64,000 nucleotides of DNA from SSC4 sp964443225 (GTDB lineage Bacteria; Chloroflexota; Anaerolineae; SSC4; Amarolineaceae). This document shows positions 27,960 to 36,978 of the stretch, one piece after another. Location: assembly GCA_964443225.1 (NCBI GenBank), contig CAYUCC010000005.1, positions 57,231-121,230 on the forward strand. The letters run 5' to 3'. Made by a program: the position numbers and the translations under genes. The notes under the pieces were generated by a model, which made no database searches, was not told where the DNA came from, and was given only the letters and a program-made list of their open reading frames with translations. Position 1 is the stretch's first letter, and every line of letters starts with the position of its first letter.

Positions 27960-29747
27960 ATGGCAGAGGCATTGACAGAAACCAAAACCAGCTATGCAGA
28001 CGCAGTGCCCGGTGCTGTGACGGCGCAACTGGCCGAGGATGACCTGGTCGTGGCACGCGACAAGCTGCTGGAATTCGCCACCTATTTGCGCGATCGGGCC
28101 GGTTACGATTATCTTACGAACGTGACCGGTGTCGATTATTTCGGGTACAAAGGCCGCAGCGCCGCCGATCGCTTCGAAGTGGTGTATCATCTCTATTCGA
28201 CGCAGCGGGGTGGTGGACCGTTGACGCTGCGCGTGCGCGCACCCGCCGACGACGCGACCATTCCCTCGGTCATTTCAGTGTGGCCGGGCACCGACCTGCA
28301 GGAACGCGAGATTTGGGACCTGTATGGTATCCGTTTTCCTGGCCACCCCAACCTGCGGCGCATTCTCTTGTGGGAAGGCTTCAACGGCCATCCGATGCGC
28401 AAGGATTGGAAAGAAGCCTACCACGAGGAAGACAAAAAGCCCTTCAAGAGCCGCCATCCTGACGGACGTCACAATTGGGCCGAAAACCGTGTCCCCTGGG
28501 CCAACAACGTCGAGTATCCCAGCGATTTCGATCCCACTATCTGGCTGGCGCCGGCCAACCAGATTCATATTCCGCTGACAACGGGCAGCGCATACGCCAA
28601 CGGCGGCAACGGGAACGGCGTGACGATCGAGGACCTGAAGACCAACCGAATCGTGGTCAACATGGGTCCGCAGCACCCCAGCACCCACGGCGTGTTTCGT
28701 ATGGTCGTGGCGCTCGAAGGTGAAACCATCACCGCCCTCGAACCAGAAATGGGCTACCTGCACCGCAATCACGAAAAGATCGGCGAGCGCAACACCTACA
28801 TCCAGAACATTCCCTACACCGACCGCCTGGACTACATTTCGTCGATGTCCAACAATTTTGGTTACGTGCTGGCGGTCGAAAAACTTCTGGGTGACAAGTT
28901 CCAACCACCCGAATACGCCCAATACCTGCGCATTTTGATGGTGGAGCTGACCCGAATCATCAATCACATGTGGGCGATTGGATTCCTGCTCAACGACCTG
29001 GGGGCCTTCTTCACACCGGCGCTGTATGCCATCCGTGAGCGCGAGCTGATTCTGGACCTGTTCGAGGCTGTTTCGGGTTCGCGTATGATGTGCAACTACA
29101 TGCGCTTCGGCGGCGTAGCGCGCGACCTGCCCCCCGGATGGTTGGACGAAGTGAGCCAGCTGATCAACATCCGGCTCGATCGTAAGATCGACGAAATGGA
29201 GCACTACCTGACCGGCAACGAGATCCTGGTGGCACGCTGCCGGGGTGTCGGCTACCTTTCACCGCATGACGCCGTGGCGCTCAGCACGTCAGGTCCGGTG
29301 CTGCGTGGGTCCGGTGTTCCCTACGACATCCGTAAGGCGGAACCGTACTCGATTTACGATCGTTTCGACTTCGATGTGGCCTGTTTCGATGGCTGCGACG
29401 TGTATGCCCGCTACCTGGTGCGCATCGAAGAGATGCGCCAGTCGGTACGCATCCTCAAGCAGCTGCTGCAGCAGATGCCCAAGTCAGGCGAAATCCAGGC
29501 GGGCAAAAAGCAGTATTCCGTGCGTGTGCCGGAGGGAACAGCCTACCAACGGATCGAAGCGCCCAAGGGGGAGCTCGGCTACTACCTCGTCAGCGATGGC
29601 ACCGGTAACCCATGGCGCTATCGTATTCGCGCCCCAAGCTACATCACGCTCAATGCACTGGGGCCGATGTGCGTCGGTTCCAAGGTCGCCGATTCGGTCA
29701 TTGTTCTGGGCAGCATCGACATCGTGCTGGGCGAAACGGACCGTTAG
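27960..29747 (+). CDS. nuoCD: NADH-quinone oxidoreductase subunits C/D fused
   Basis: This is a 595-residue fusion. Residues about 15-190 are NuoC (DFYLT-type GVDYFG segment, YHLYST, SVWPGTDLQEREIWDLYGIRFPGHPNLRRILL) and about 215-595 are NuoD (NMGPQHPSTHGVFR, EPEMGYLHRNHEKIGE). The C-terminal GSIDIVLGETDR is the usual NuoD end. Together they form part of the quinone-binding peripheral arm of complex I. GAGGAAAG lies just upstream of the start. The linker (190-215) is Gly/Asn-rich. The nuoCD fusion is known from several bacterial groups. Confidence 0.96.
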   Translation: MAEALTETKTSYADAVPGAVTAQLAEDDLVVARDKLLEFATYLRDRAGYDYLTNVTGVDYFGYKGRSAADRFEVVYHLYSTQRGGGPLTLRVRAPADDATIPSVISVWPGTDLQEREIWDLYGIRFPGHPNLRRILLWEGFNGHPMRKDWKEAYHEEDKKPFKSRHPDGRHNWAENRVPWANNVEYPSDFDPTIWLAPANQIHIPLTTGSAYANGGNGNGVTIEDLKTNRIVVNMGPQHPSTHGVFRMVVALEGETITALEPEMGYLHRNHEKIGERNTYIQNIPYTDRLDYISSMSNNFGYVLAVEKLLGDKFQPPEYAQYLRILMVELTRIINHMWAIGFLLNDLGAFFTPALYAIRERELILDLFEAVSGSRMMCNYMRFGGVARDLPPGWLDEVSQLINIRLDRKIDEMEHYLTGNEILVARCRGVGYLSPHDAVALSTSGPVLRGSGVPYDIRKAEPYSIYDRFDFDVACFDGCDVYARYLVRIEEMRQSVRILKQLLQQMPKSGEIQAGKKQYSVRVPEGTAYQRIEAPKGELGYYLVSDGTGNPWRYRIRAPSYITLNALGPMCVGSKVADSVIVLGSIDIVLGETDR

Positions 29748-29796
29748 TAAAAGTTGGCGACTCTTCCAGAGTTGCCAACTTTAGACAGGGGGCTGC

Positions 29797-30687
29797 ATGT
29801 TTGGATCAGGCATTATCAAAGGCCTGGGTGTCACACTCAGGCACATGGTAGAGACATTCACCGACGACGTCAAGAAGATTCCCAGCCGTTACGCCGGGGT
29901 GGCCGGTAATCGTGATTTCATCGACCAACCGTGGAACGAGGAAGGCATTTTTACGATCCAGTACCCGGACGAGAAGCGGGTCATTCCGGAGAATTTCCGC
30001 TTCATCCCGATGCTGCTGTGGGACACCGAAAAGGCCGAAGACCGCTGCACGGCGTGCGGTATCTGCGCCAAGGTCTGCCCACCGCAGTGTATCTGGATCG
30101 TCCGCGATAAAGACGCCAACGGCAAGCCGGTCACCCGTCCCGCCGAGTTCTACATCGACGCCTCGATCTGCATGAGCTGCGGCTTCTGCGCCGAATTCTG
30201 CCCGTTCGATGCGATCAAGATGAACCACGACTACGAGCTGGCGGCCTGGGAACGGTACCCGCGTTTGATCTACGACAAAGAAGCGCTTACCGTACCGATC
30301 GAGTACTACGCACGGCTGTGGCCAAACCAGTACGCCGAAGAGGAGCGCGTACGCGCCGAAGAAGAAGCACAGAAGCGCCAACAGCAGGAAGCCAAAGCCA
30401 AAGCCGCTGAGGCCAAAGCCGCGGGCGAAGCAGCCGCGGCCGTGGCCGCACCCGCCGCCGCACGGCCCAAGATGACGCCTGAGGAGATCGAGGCACGCAA
30501 AGCCGAAGTGGCCGCCCGCCGTGCCGCCCAGGCCGGCGGTGATGCACCGGCGCCGGCTGCCAGCGAGGCAGCTCCCGCAGCAGCCAAACCCAAGATGACA
30601 CCGGAAGAAATCGAGGCGCGTAAAGCCGAAGTTGCCGCCCGTCGCGCCGCCCAGGCCAAAACCGACGAGGGCGAAACCAACAAGTAA
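29797..30687 (+). CDS. nuoI: NADH-quinone oxidoreductase subunit I, with duplicated Ala/Lys-rich tail
   Basis: This 296-residue protein carries two [4Fe-4S] motifs, CTACGICAKVCPPQC and CMSCGFCAEFCPF, typical of NuoI/Nqo9. The ferredoxin core ends near residue 175. The rest is a long tail: a Glu/Lys/Ala helix, then two near-identical blocks with the core KMTPEEIEARKAEVAARRAA, separated by a Pro/Ala-rich spacer. Such a tail is not part of standard NuoI (about 150-230 residues). AGGGGG lies upstream of the ATG. No further nuo genes follow, only a hairpin and a repeat array. Confidence 0.93.
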   Translation: MFGSGIIKGLGVTLRHMVETFTDDVKKIPSRYAGVAGNRDFIDQPWNEEGIFTIQYPDEKRVIPENFRFIPMLLWDTEKAEDRCTACGICAKVCPPQCIWIVRDKDANGKPVTRPAEFYIDASICMSCGFCAEFCPFDAIKMNHDYELAAWERYPRLIYDKEALTVPIEYYARLWPNQYAEEERVRAEEEAQKRQQQEAKAKAAEAKAAGEAAAAVAAPAAARPKMTPEEIEARKAEVAARRAAQAGGDAPAPAASEAAPAAAKPKMTPEEIEARKAEVAARRAAQAKTDEGETNK

Positions 30688-30697
30688 CATCCAGGTT

Positions 30698-30790
30698 CGC
30701 CCCGGCCACAACTTCCAGGGGGCACCTGTTGGCGTAGGACTAACCCTATCCCAACAGGTGCCCCTGGCAATTGATAAAACCAACCGGGGC
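30698..30790 (+). terminator. long hairpin after nuoI
   Basis: An 18-base arm (30715-30732) pairs with a 17-base arm (30751-30767) with one bulged G; the core is GGCACCTGTTGG / CCAACAGGTGCC. GCCCCGG (30699-30705 region) and CCGGGGC (30784-30790) could extend the structure outside. There is no T-run, so it may be a terminator or mRNA-stabilising hairpin. Confidence 0.6.
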
Positions 30791-30800
30791 ACACCCACCC

Positions 30801-31058
30801 AAATCCAAAATCAACCAATCCAAAATCAACCAATCCAAAATCAACCAATCCAAAATNNNNNNNNNNNNNNNNNNNNNNNNNNNNNNNNNNNNNNNNNNNN
30901 NNNNNNNNNNNNNNNNNNNNNNNNNNNNNNNNNNNNNNNNNNNNNNNNNNNNNNNNCCAAAATCAACCAATCCAAAATCAACCAATCCAAAATCAACCAA
31001 TCCAAAATCAATCAATCCAAAATCAATCCAAAATCCAAAATCCAAAATCCAAAATCCA
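30801..31058. repeat. tandem AATCCAAAATC / CAATCCAAAATCAAC array with scaffold gap
   Basis: Irregular short tandem repeats of AATCCAAAATC and CAACCAATCCAAAATC fill the space between nuoI and the UPF0173 gene. The array is interrupted by 100 N (30857-30956), so its true length is unknown. There is no gene in 30688-31068. Confidence 0.9.
30857..30956. other. scaffold gap (100 N)
   Basis: Exactly 100 N, a conventional placeholder length, with the same repeat on both sides. The assembly broke in the tandem array. Confidence 0.98.
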
Positions 31059-31068
31059 GAGGCTTTCC

Positions 31069-31752
31069 ATGACACTAAAAATCACCTACTACGGTCATTC
31101 CGCCTTCACCCTCGAAGGGGGCGGTGTCACATTACTCGTCGATCCCTTTTTCACCGGTAACCCGGTGACGACCGCCAGCGCCGACGATTTCGATCCAGAT
31201 TACATCCTGCTCACCCACGGGCATTTCGATCACGTCGGTGACGCGGTGGCAATTGCGCGACGCACGGAGGCCACGGTGGTGGCCAATTTCGAGATTGCCG
31301 GCTGGCTTGGCAAACAGGAAGTCGAACACGTCCACCCCATGCACATCGGTGGCGGTTGGAATTTTCCCTTCGGCCGCGTCAAAATGACGATTGCCCACCA
31401 CGGGTCGGGCCTGGCCGATGGCACCTACGGTGGTAATCCCGCCGGTTTTTTGATCAGCCTGGCCGGGAAGAAGATCTACGTGTCGGGTGACACGGCCCTG
31501 ACCTACGACATGAAGCTGATCGCATCCGAAGCGGTCGACGTCGCCATTCTGTGCATCGGGGACAACTTCACCATGGGACCGGACGACGCCGTGCAAGCGG
31601 TGACCTTCGTCGAACCCAAGCTGGTCATACCCTGTCACTACGGCACCTGGCCGTATATTGACGTGGACCCCCACGCCTTTGCCCGCCGTGTGCGTGCCGA
31701 AACCATAGCCGACTGTGCTGTGATTCGTCCTGGAGAGACTCTGACCGTATAA
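31069..31752 (+). CDS. UPF0173 metallo-beta-lactamase-fold hydrolase
   Basis: This is a 227-residue protein with the UPF0173 signature ITYYGHSAFTLE at the N-terminus, the metal-binding LTHGHFDHVGD, and further His/Asp ligands in the HHGSG, SGDTALTYDM and VIPCHYGTW segments. The substrate of this metal-dependent hydrolase family is not known. AGAGG precedes the start by about 8 bases. It is followed by a run of same-strand genes at 31824-35060, with only 71 bases to the next start. Confidence 0.9.
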   Translation: MTLKITYYGHSAFTLEGGGVTLLVDPFFTGNPVTTASADDFDPDYILLTHGHFDHVGDAVAIARRTEATVVANFEIAGWLGKQEVEHVHPMHIGGGWNFPFGRVKMTIAHHGSGLADGTYGGNPAGFLISLAGKKIYVSGDTALTYDMKLIASEAVDVAILCIGDNFTMGPDDAVQAVTFVEPKLVIPCHYGTWPYIDVDPHAFARRVRAETIADCAVIRPGETLTV

Positions 31753-31823
31753 TGTGTGCCTGGCCAGCCCCCCCCCACCCTGCCCCACCCTGGCCAGAAC
31801 GAATGTATGAGGAGGTACTGTTC

Positions 31824-32282
31824 GTGGACTATGTCACCTTGATCGTAGCCCTGGCGGCCCTGGTGTTGGTCTGGCTGACCAACCGGCGGCTGACCAGCCT
31901 GGAGGCGCGCCTCGCGCGCGACAGCAGCCGGCTGTATGAAATTCGCAGCGCCATCGGCGAGCTGAACGAGCGGTTGGACCGTGAAACTGCCGACATCCGC
32001 TTCGATATTCGCCGCCGCAGCGGCGAGATTCATTTCTCCCCAACCATGACCATTGGCGAAATCAGCAGCGTCCATCCCGCCGTCCCGGCGGTGCTGGCCG
32101 GCTTCCACCTGGGTGGCTGTCACAGCTGCGCCGTCGGTTCCGACGAAGTGCTGGGTGAAGTCTGCGTGGCCCGCGGGATCGACCAGGAGACCCTGCTGGG
32201 TGCGCTCAACCGTCTCGGCAGCGGCGGCGCCGTCGAACTGCCGGAGACGACCCACCGTGCCAATGTACAGTTGATCATGTAA
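31824..32282 (+). CDS. membrane-anchored DUF1858 (redox disulfide) protein
   Basis: I choose the GTG at 31824 because GAGGAGG lies 8 bases upstream; upstream ATG 31803 and earlier starts give an unlikely Pro-rich N-terminus. The protein has 152 residues: one N-terminal membrane helix (about 3-19), a coiled-coil-like region (20-65), and a C-terminal domain matching DUF1858 with the redox motif CHSC in LGGCHSCAVGSDEVL. In other proteins this domain is associated with hybrid-cluster proteins and thiol redox. Here the domain is tethered to the inner membrane, presumably facing the cytoplasm. Confidence 0.75.
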   Translation: MDYVTLIVALAALVLVWLTNRRLTSLEARLARDSSRLYEIRSAIGELNERLDRETADIRFDIRRRSGEIHFSPTMTIGEISSVHPAVPAVLAGFHLGGCHSCAVGSDEVLGEVCVARGIDQETLLGALNRLGSGGAVELPETTHRANVQLIM

Positions 32283-32291
32283 GAGTCGATC

Positions 32292-32678
32292 ATGTTGATA
32301 CCAAAAGCCGAGATCATTTTCCCACCGCGTCTGATTCCACAGCTGCGCGATCTGCGCGGTGCAGAATGGCGCCAGCTGGTCGAGCGGATCACCAGACTGC
32401 CCGAAACAGATCCCGACAGCCTGGCTTTTTCGCTGCTCATGATTCGCCTGGATGGCTGCATGAAGTGTTATGCGGGCAGCTACAAATTCATGCGCGGCTG
32501 CCAGATGTGCGCCACCCAAACCATCACGCAGTACAAGGGCACCGACGCCCAACTCCTGCGTGAATATCGTCGAGCCCAGGTCGACATCGACGACTATCTC
32601 CACGGCCGCCGGCGTGTCTTCGATGACAGCTTCATCGAAGCCGTGGAGATGGACCAAGACGAAGATTTGGCAGCGTAA
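32292..32678 (+). CDS. small protein with two CxxC motifs
   Basis: This 128-residue protein is not one I recognise. It contains two Cys pairs, CMKC (C55, C58) and CQMC (C69, C72), that could bind zinc or a Fe-S cluster, with basic and acidic helices around them. It lies 9 bases behind the DUF1858 gene and just ahead of a FAD oxidoreductase, so the trio is probably one operon. A redox or metal-binding role is inferred only from the Cys pattern. Confidence 0.6.
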   Translation: MLIPKAEIIFPPRLIPQLRDLRGAEWRQLVERITRLPETDPDSLAFSLLMIRLDGCMKCYAGSYKFMRGCQMCATQTITQYKGTDAQLLREYRRAQVDIDDYLHGRRRVFDDSFIEAVEMDQDEDLAA

Positions 32679-32682
32679 ACCG

Positions 32683-33996
32683 ATGGATCAAACACCCTTG
32701 CCCCGGCGCGTAGGGATCATTGGGGCGGGCATCGCCGGACTGGCCGCCGCCTACGATTTGACGCGTCAGGGCCATGCGGTCACCCTGTTCGAAGGTGCCC
32801 CCGTGGCGGGCGGCCTGGCGTCAGGCTTCAAAGCTCCTGAGTGGGAGTGGCCGCTCGAACGTTTCTACCACCATCTGTTCACCTCCGACGATGCCATCAT
32901 CGGTTTGACCAGGGAGATCGGGGCGGGTGACCTCCTCTTTTTTCCGCGCCCCATCACGGCGATGTGGTATCAGGGCCAAGCCTACCCCTTCGATTCGCCG
33001 CTGCGCCTGTTGGCCTTTCCCCACCTGGACTGGATCAACAAGTTTCGCATGGGCTTCGTCTTCGCCTACCTGCGGTACCTGAGCCGGAACTGGCGCGGTT
33101 TCGAAAAGACCACCTCAGACGCCTGGCTGCGTCAGGCAATGGGCAGTAAAGGCTACGAGATGCTGTGGCGGCCCATGCTGGAGGGCAAATTCGGTAACCA
33201 CTACCGCGAAGTCAACCTGGCCTGGTTCTGGGCTCGTCTGGTCAAACGCAGCCCCCGGCTGGGTTACTACCGCGGCGGCTTCCAGGCCTTCGTCGATGCG
33301 CTGGTCGCGCAGGTCACCCGCCAGGGTGCGGTGCTGCGGCTCCAAACGCAGGTAACCCGCATCCAACCCGAACCGGATGGTCAGCTCGCGATTACGGTGG
33401 GCGACGAGATGGAACGATTCGACAGCGTGATCGCTACCGCCAGCCCCACCCTCATGGCGCGCCTCGTGCCCGACCTGCCGCCCGCTTACCTGGCGCAGCT
33501 GCGTGCGCTCAAGAGCATGGGGGCCGTCGTCATGACGCTGGCGCTCAAACAACAACTGCTGCGCGACGTATACTGGCTGAACATCCCCAAGGCGGAAGGT
33601 TTTCCATTCCTTGCCCTGGTCGAACATACCAACTATATCGACCCCGTGCACTACGGCGGTGACCGCGTGATCTACCTGGGTGACTACCTGGATCCCGATC
33701 ACCCCTACTTTGGCATGACCGATCAGGCGCTGCTCGATGCGTTCACACCGGCCCTGGCCCGCATCAACCCCGATTTCCAACCGGACTGGGTACGCCGCAT
33801 GTGGGTGCACAAAGCCACCTACGCACAACCGGTGCCGCCGGTGAACTATTCGCAGATGATTCCAGCCCTCCAAACACCCATCCGCGGGTTGTATTTCGCC
33901 AGCATGAGCCAGGTCTATCCCTGGGATCGTGGGACGAATTACGCCGTCGACATCGGGCGTCGCGTGGGACAGCTGGTGCATACTGACTTACAATGA
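32683..33996 (+). CDS. FAD-dependent amine-oxidase-type oxidoreductase
   Basis: The protein has 437 residues from ATG 32683, 4 bases after the preceding stop. It starts with the FAD-binding motif GIIGAGIAGLAAAYDL (GxGxxG) and has further conserved blocks: GGLASGF, ERFYHHLF and a C-terminal GLYFASMSQVYPWDRGTNYAVDIGRR that closes the FAD site. It belongs to the amino-oxidase/phytoene-desaturase/protoporphyrinogen-oxidase-like superfamily, whose substrates range from polyprenoids to UDP-sugars. The substrate cannot be read from the sequence. Confidence 0.85.
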   Translation: MDQTPLPRRVGIIGAGIAGLAAAYDLTRQGHAVTLFEGAPVAGGLASGFKAPEWEWPLERFYHHLFTSDDAIIGLTREIGAGDLLFFPRPITAMWYQGQAYPFDSPLRLLAFPHLDWINKFRMGFVFAYLRYLSRNWRGFEKTTSDAWLRQAMGSKGYEMLWRPMLEGKFGNHYREVNLAWFWARLVKRSPRLGYYRGGFQAFVDALVAQVTRQGAVLRLQTQVTRIQPEPDGQLAITVGDEMERFDSVIATASPTLMARLVPDLPPAYLAQLRALKSMGAVVMTLALKQQLLRDVYWLNIPKAEGFPFLALVEHTNYIDPVHYGGDRVIYLGDYLDPDHPYFGMTDQALLDAFTPALARINPDFQPDWVRRMWVHKATYAQPVPPVNYSQMIPALQTPIRGLYFASMSQVYPWDRGTNYAVDIGRRVGQLVHTDLQ

Positions 33997-34007
33997 GGTG
34001 AGACGTC

Positions 34008-35060
34008 ATGTTTGGCAAAAAAGATGAGTTGAGGGACAAAGATGTGTTGGCTGCACTGAGCACGGTCATCGAACCCGAGCTGCACCGCGACCTGGTCAGC
34101 CTGAATATGATCCGCGATATCCACATTCAGGGCAACAACGTCGGCTTTACGATTGTATTGACCACACCGGCATGCCCGCTGCGCAGCCAGATCGAAAACG
34201 AAGCCCGCGCCGCCGTTGCCCAGCTGCCCAACGTGGACAACGTCGCAATCAAGTTCGATGCCAACGTCACCGCGGATCGGCGCATTGCGGGTAAGCTCAA
34301 CATCCCGGTCAAAAACATCCTGGCCGTTGGCAGCGGGAAGGGGGGCGTGGGCAAAACTACCGTTGCAGTGAACCTGGCCGTGGCTCTGGCGCAGATGGGC
34401 GCCAAAGTGGGTCTGTTGGACGCCGACATCTATGGCCCCAACATCCCGATGATGATGGGAATCTCCAGTATGCCCAATCCACGCAACGGCAAACTCGTGC
34501 CGCCGGTTGCCTACGGTGTCGAAGTGATGTCGATGGGCTTCCTGATCCCGCCCGGTGAAGCGGTCATCTGGCGCGGTCCCATGCTGCACAGCGCTATTCG
34601 CCAGCTCTTTACCGACGTAGACTGGGGCACTCTCGATTACATCGTGGTCGACCTGCCGCCCGGCACGGGGGATGCCCAGCTAACCCTGGCGCAGTCGGTG
34701 CCGCTGGTGGGTGGCATCATCGTCAGTACACCGCAGCAGGTTGCCCTGTCGGACGCCACCCGCGGCCTGGCTGCTTTCCGCAAACTGGAAGTCCCGGTTT
34801 TGGGCATCGTCGAAAACATGGCGGGTGAGGTATTTGGTGTGGGTGGCGGCGAAGAGGCGGCGCGCCAGCTGGCTGTGCCGTTCCTGGGGCGGGTCTTCCT
34901 CGATCCAGCGATCCGCACCGGCGGTGATACCGGCCAGCCCATCGTGGCCATCGATCCATCATCACCGCAAAGCGAGGCGTTCCGCCAGTTGGCACAGGCC
35001 GTCGCCGCGCGCATCAGCGTGCTGTCGATGCGGCCTGATCCAGAGCTGAGGATTATCTAG
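34008..35060 (+). CDS. Mrp/ApbC-family Fe-S cluster carrier ATPase
   Basis: This 350-residue protein has an N-terminal MIP18 (DUF59) domain (about 10-90) and a P-loop NTPase of the MinD/Mrp type with GSGKGGVGKTT, LDADIYGPNIP and DYIVVDLPPGTGD. Such proteins bind and transfer Fe-S clusters. The usual CxxC cluster ligands after the ENM motif are absent: the sequence reads VENMAGEVFGVGGGE. So cluster binding, if it occurs, uses other ligands. Located at the end of the 31-35 kb redox gene set. Confidence 0.9.
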   Translation: MFGKKDELRDKDVLAALSTVIEPELHRDLVSLNMIRDIHIQGNNVGFTIVLTTPACPLRSQIENEARAAVAQLPNVDNVAIKFDANVTADRRIAGKLNIPVKNILAVGSGKGGVGKTTVAVNLAVALAQMGAKVGLLDADIYGPNIPMMMGISSMPNPRNGKLVPPVAYGVEVMSMGFLIPPGEAVIWRGPMLHSAIRQLFTDVDWGTLDYIVVDLPPGTGDAQLTLAQSVPLVGGIIVSTPQQVALSDATRGLAAFRKLEVPVLGIVENMAGEVFGVGGGEEAARQLAVPFLGRVFLDPAIRTGGDTGQPIVAIDPSSPQSEAFRQLAQAVAARISVLSMRPDPELRII

Positions 35061-35194
35061 CGGCGAATGGGCGCGAATGCGGGTGACCGCGAATGGCGCG
35101 AATGGGCGCGAATGCGTTTTGGTTTGTTGGGGTGCGAGGTTGTCGGTGTTATTGTTGGTTGCCGGCTAACGAGTAACCTGTGGATGAGGAGTCC

Positions 35195-35208
35195 GCACCC
35201 CCAGGTGC
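35195..35208. repeat. GCACCCCCAGGTGC palindrome
   Basis: Another copy of the palindrome, embedded in GTCCGCACC...GGTGCGGAC, between the Mrp gene and glnA. The stretch 35061-35559 holds no gene; it also contains irregular GCGAATGGGC repeats (35062-35118). Confidence 0.7.
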
Positions 35209-35382
35209 GGACCCTTCCCAGTGCGGGACCGCGCTGCACCAGGTTCCAACGCCGACGAGTGCCTGGTACACCACCCTGTTTCGGCGTCAGGGCCGGGACG
35301 TGCACCACGCCTCGCAGCCGACGTTACGTTTTGACAACACGAGGCCATTGGCCTGACCTGCAACGCAGCACTGTTCAGAATA

Positions 35383-35408
35383 ATGCTTTCTGCGGCCGCG
35401 GAAAGCAT
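35383..35408. promoter_or_regulatory. 26-bp near-palindrome upstream of glnA
   Basis: ATGCTTTC (35383-35390) and GAAAGCAT (35401-35408) flank a TGCGGCCGCG centre that includes a GCGGCCGC octamer, the NotI site. Possibly an operator or hairpin in the glnA leader; the start codon is 152 bases further on. Function is inferred from position only. Confidence 0.4.
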
Positions 35409-35559
35409 CGACAACAACCTGCATACACAAACCACAAAAAAGATTCGCGCCGATTGGCGCAGATTTGCGGTTCACCCCCGCATTCGCGTCGATGAGCAGT
35501 CTCCTGGTCAGACAGCGCGGTCTGACCGGGTATCCACAATGAGGCGGAGGGATTGGCGG

Positions 35560-36978
35560 ATGTTCAACACGTTCAACGAGGCCCGGGCATACGTGCATAA
35601 GCACGGCTTCAAGATGATCGACCTCAAGTTCACCGACCTGGCCGGCCGCTGGCATCACGTTACGCTGCCGGTCAGCCAATTCAACGAACACCTGATGCGG
35701 GACGGCGTCGGTTTCGATGGCTCCTCCGTCGGCCTGCGTTCTGTCAAGTCGGGCGACATGGTGCTGCTGCCCGACCTGGCCACGGCCTTCCGCGACCCGT
35801 TCTGGGAGCTGCCGACGTTGAGTTTCATCTGTTCGGCGTACGAGGCCGATACCAAACAGCCCTTCGGACGTGACCCGCGCAACATCGCCATGCATGCCGA
35901 GGCCACCATGCGCAGCCTGGGTATTGCGACCGAGAGCCGGTGGGGGCCTGAATACGAGTTCTACGTCTTCGACAACGTCGCCTTCGAGAACGAGGTCAAC
36001 GCGGCGTCGTACCGTGTCGACAGCCAGGAGGCCGACTGGCAGAGCGCCCACGGTGGCACCGGCCACGTCATTCCGCGCCACGGCGGGTATCACGTCATTC
36101 CACCCAAGGACCGGCTCTTCAACCTGCGCAGCGAGATGTCGCTGCAGGTGGAAGCGATGGGCATCGAGGTCAAGTATCACCACCACGAGGTGGGCGGTCC
36201 CGGCCAGTGCGAGATCGAAATTCCGCTCATGGGCCTGGTGCGCAGCGGTGACGCATCGCAGATCATCAAGTACGTCACCAAAATGGTCGCCGATCGCCAC
36301 AACCAGACGGCGACCTTCATGCCCAAACCGCTGTACGGCGAAGCGGGCAACGGCATGCACTTCCACCAGCAGCTCTTCCAGGGCGACACCAACGTTTTCT
36401 ACGATCCAAACGGATACGGTCGGCTCAGCCAGACGGCACTCTGGTACATTGGCGGGCTGCTCTACCACGGCGGCGCCGTGCTGGCCTTCACCAACCCCTC
36501 GACCAACTCCTACCGCCGGCTGGTGCCCGGGTACGAAGCGCCGATCAACGCCTTCTTCAGCCTGGGCAACCGCAGTGCCGCCATCCGCGTGCCCAAGTAC
36601 GCCGACCAGCCGGACACCGCACGCTTCGAGTTCCGCCCGCCCGACGCAACGTGCAACATCTACCTGGCTTTGGCTGCACAGCTGATGGCCGGCCTCGACG
36701 GCATCCGGCAGCAGATGGACCCCACGGCGCTCGGTTTTGGTCCGATCGACGACAACATCTTCACCTGGACAGAGACCCAACGCGGCGCCATCAAGCCGCT
36801 GCCGAGCTCCCTCAACGAAGCGCTCGATGCGCTGGCGCGTGACCACGATTTCCTCCTGGTGGGGGACGTCTTCGACGAAGGTCAGATTGCCGAGTGGATC
36901 AAGGTCAAGTACGAGGAACACTACAACGTACGCAACCGGCCGCATCCGTACGAGATTGCGCTTTATTACGATGCGTGA
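35560..36978 (+). CDS. glnA: type I glutamine synthetase
   Basis: The protein has 472 residues from ATG 35560, chosen for GGAGG 9 bases upstream. It converts glutamate, ammonia and ATP to glutamine. Motifs visible: GFDGSSV, the metal ligands in GPEYEFYVF, HHHEVGGPGQCEIEI, GEAGNGMHFHQQLF, the substrate site NSYRRLVPGYEAP, and RFEFRPPDATCNIYLALAA. There is no N-terminal extension. The last bases of the gene and its 3' flank are copied in the repeat block behind it (from 37374). Confidence 0.96.
   Translation: MFNTFNEARAYVHKHGFKMIDLKFTDLAGRWHHVTLPVSQFNEHLMRDGVGFDGSSVGLRSVKSGDMVLLPDLATAFRDPFWELPTLSFICSAYEADTKQPFGRDPRNIAMHAEATMRSLGIATESRWGPEYEFYVFDNVAFENEVNAASYRVDSQEADWQSAHGGTGHVIPRHGGYHVIPPKDRLFNLRSEMSLQVEAMGIEVKYHHHEVGGPGQCEIEIPLMGLVRSGDASQIIKYVTKMVADRHNQTATFMPKPLYGEAGNGMHFHQQLFQGDTNVFYDPNGYGRLSQTALWYIGGLLYHGGAVLAFTNPSTNSYRRLVPGYEAPINAFFSLGNRSAAIRVPKYADQPDTARFEFRPPDATCNIYLALAAQLMAGLDGIRQQMDPTALGFGPIDDNIFTWTETQRGAIKPLPSSLNEALDALARDHDFLLVGDVFDEGQIAEWIKVKYEEHYNVRNRPHPYEIALYYDA

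Noticed and set aside
30801..31058. Possible CRISPR array
   Set aside because: Units are short, irregular and without spacers; no cas genes nearby.
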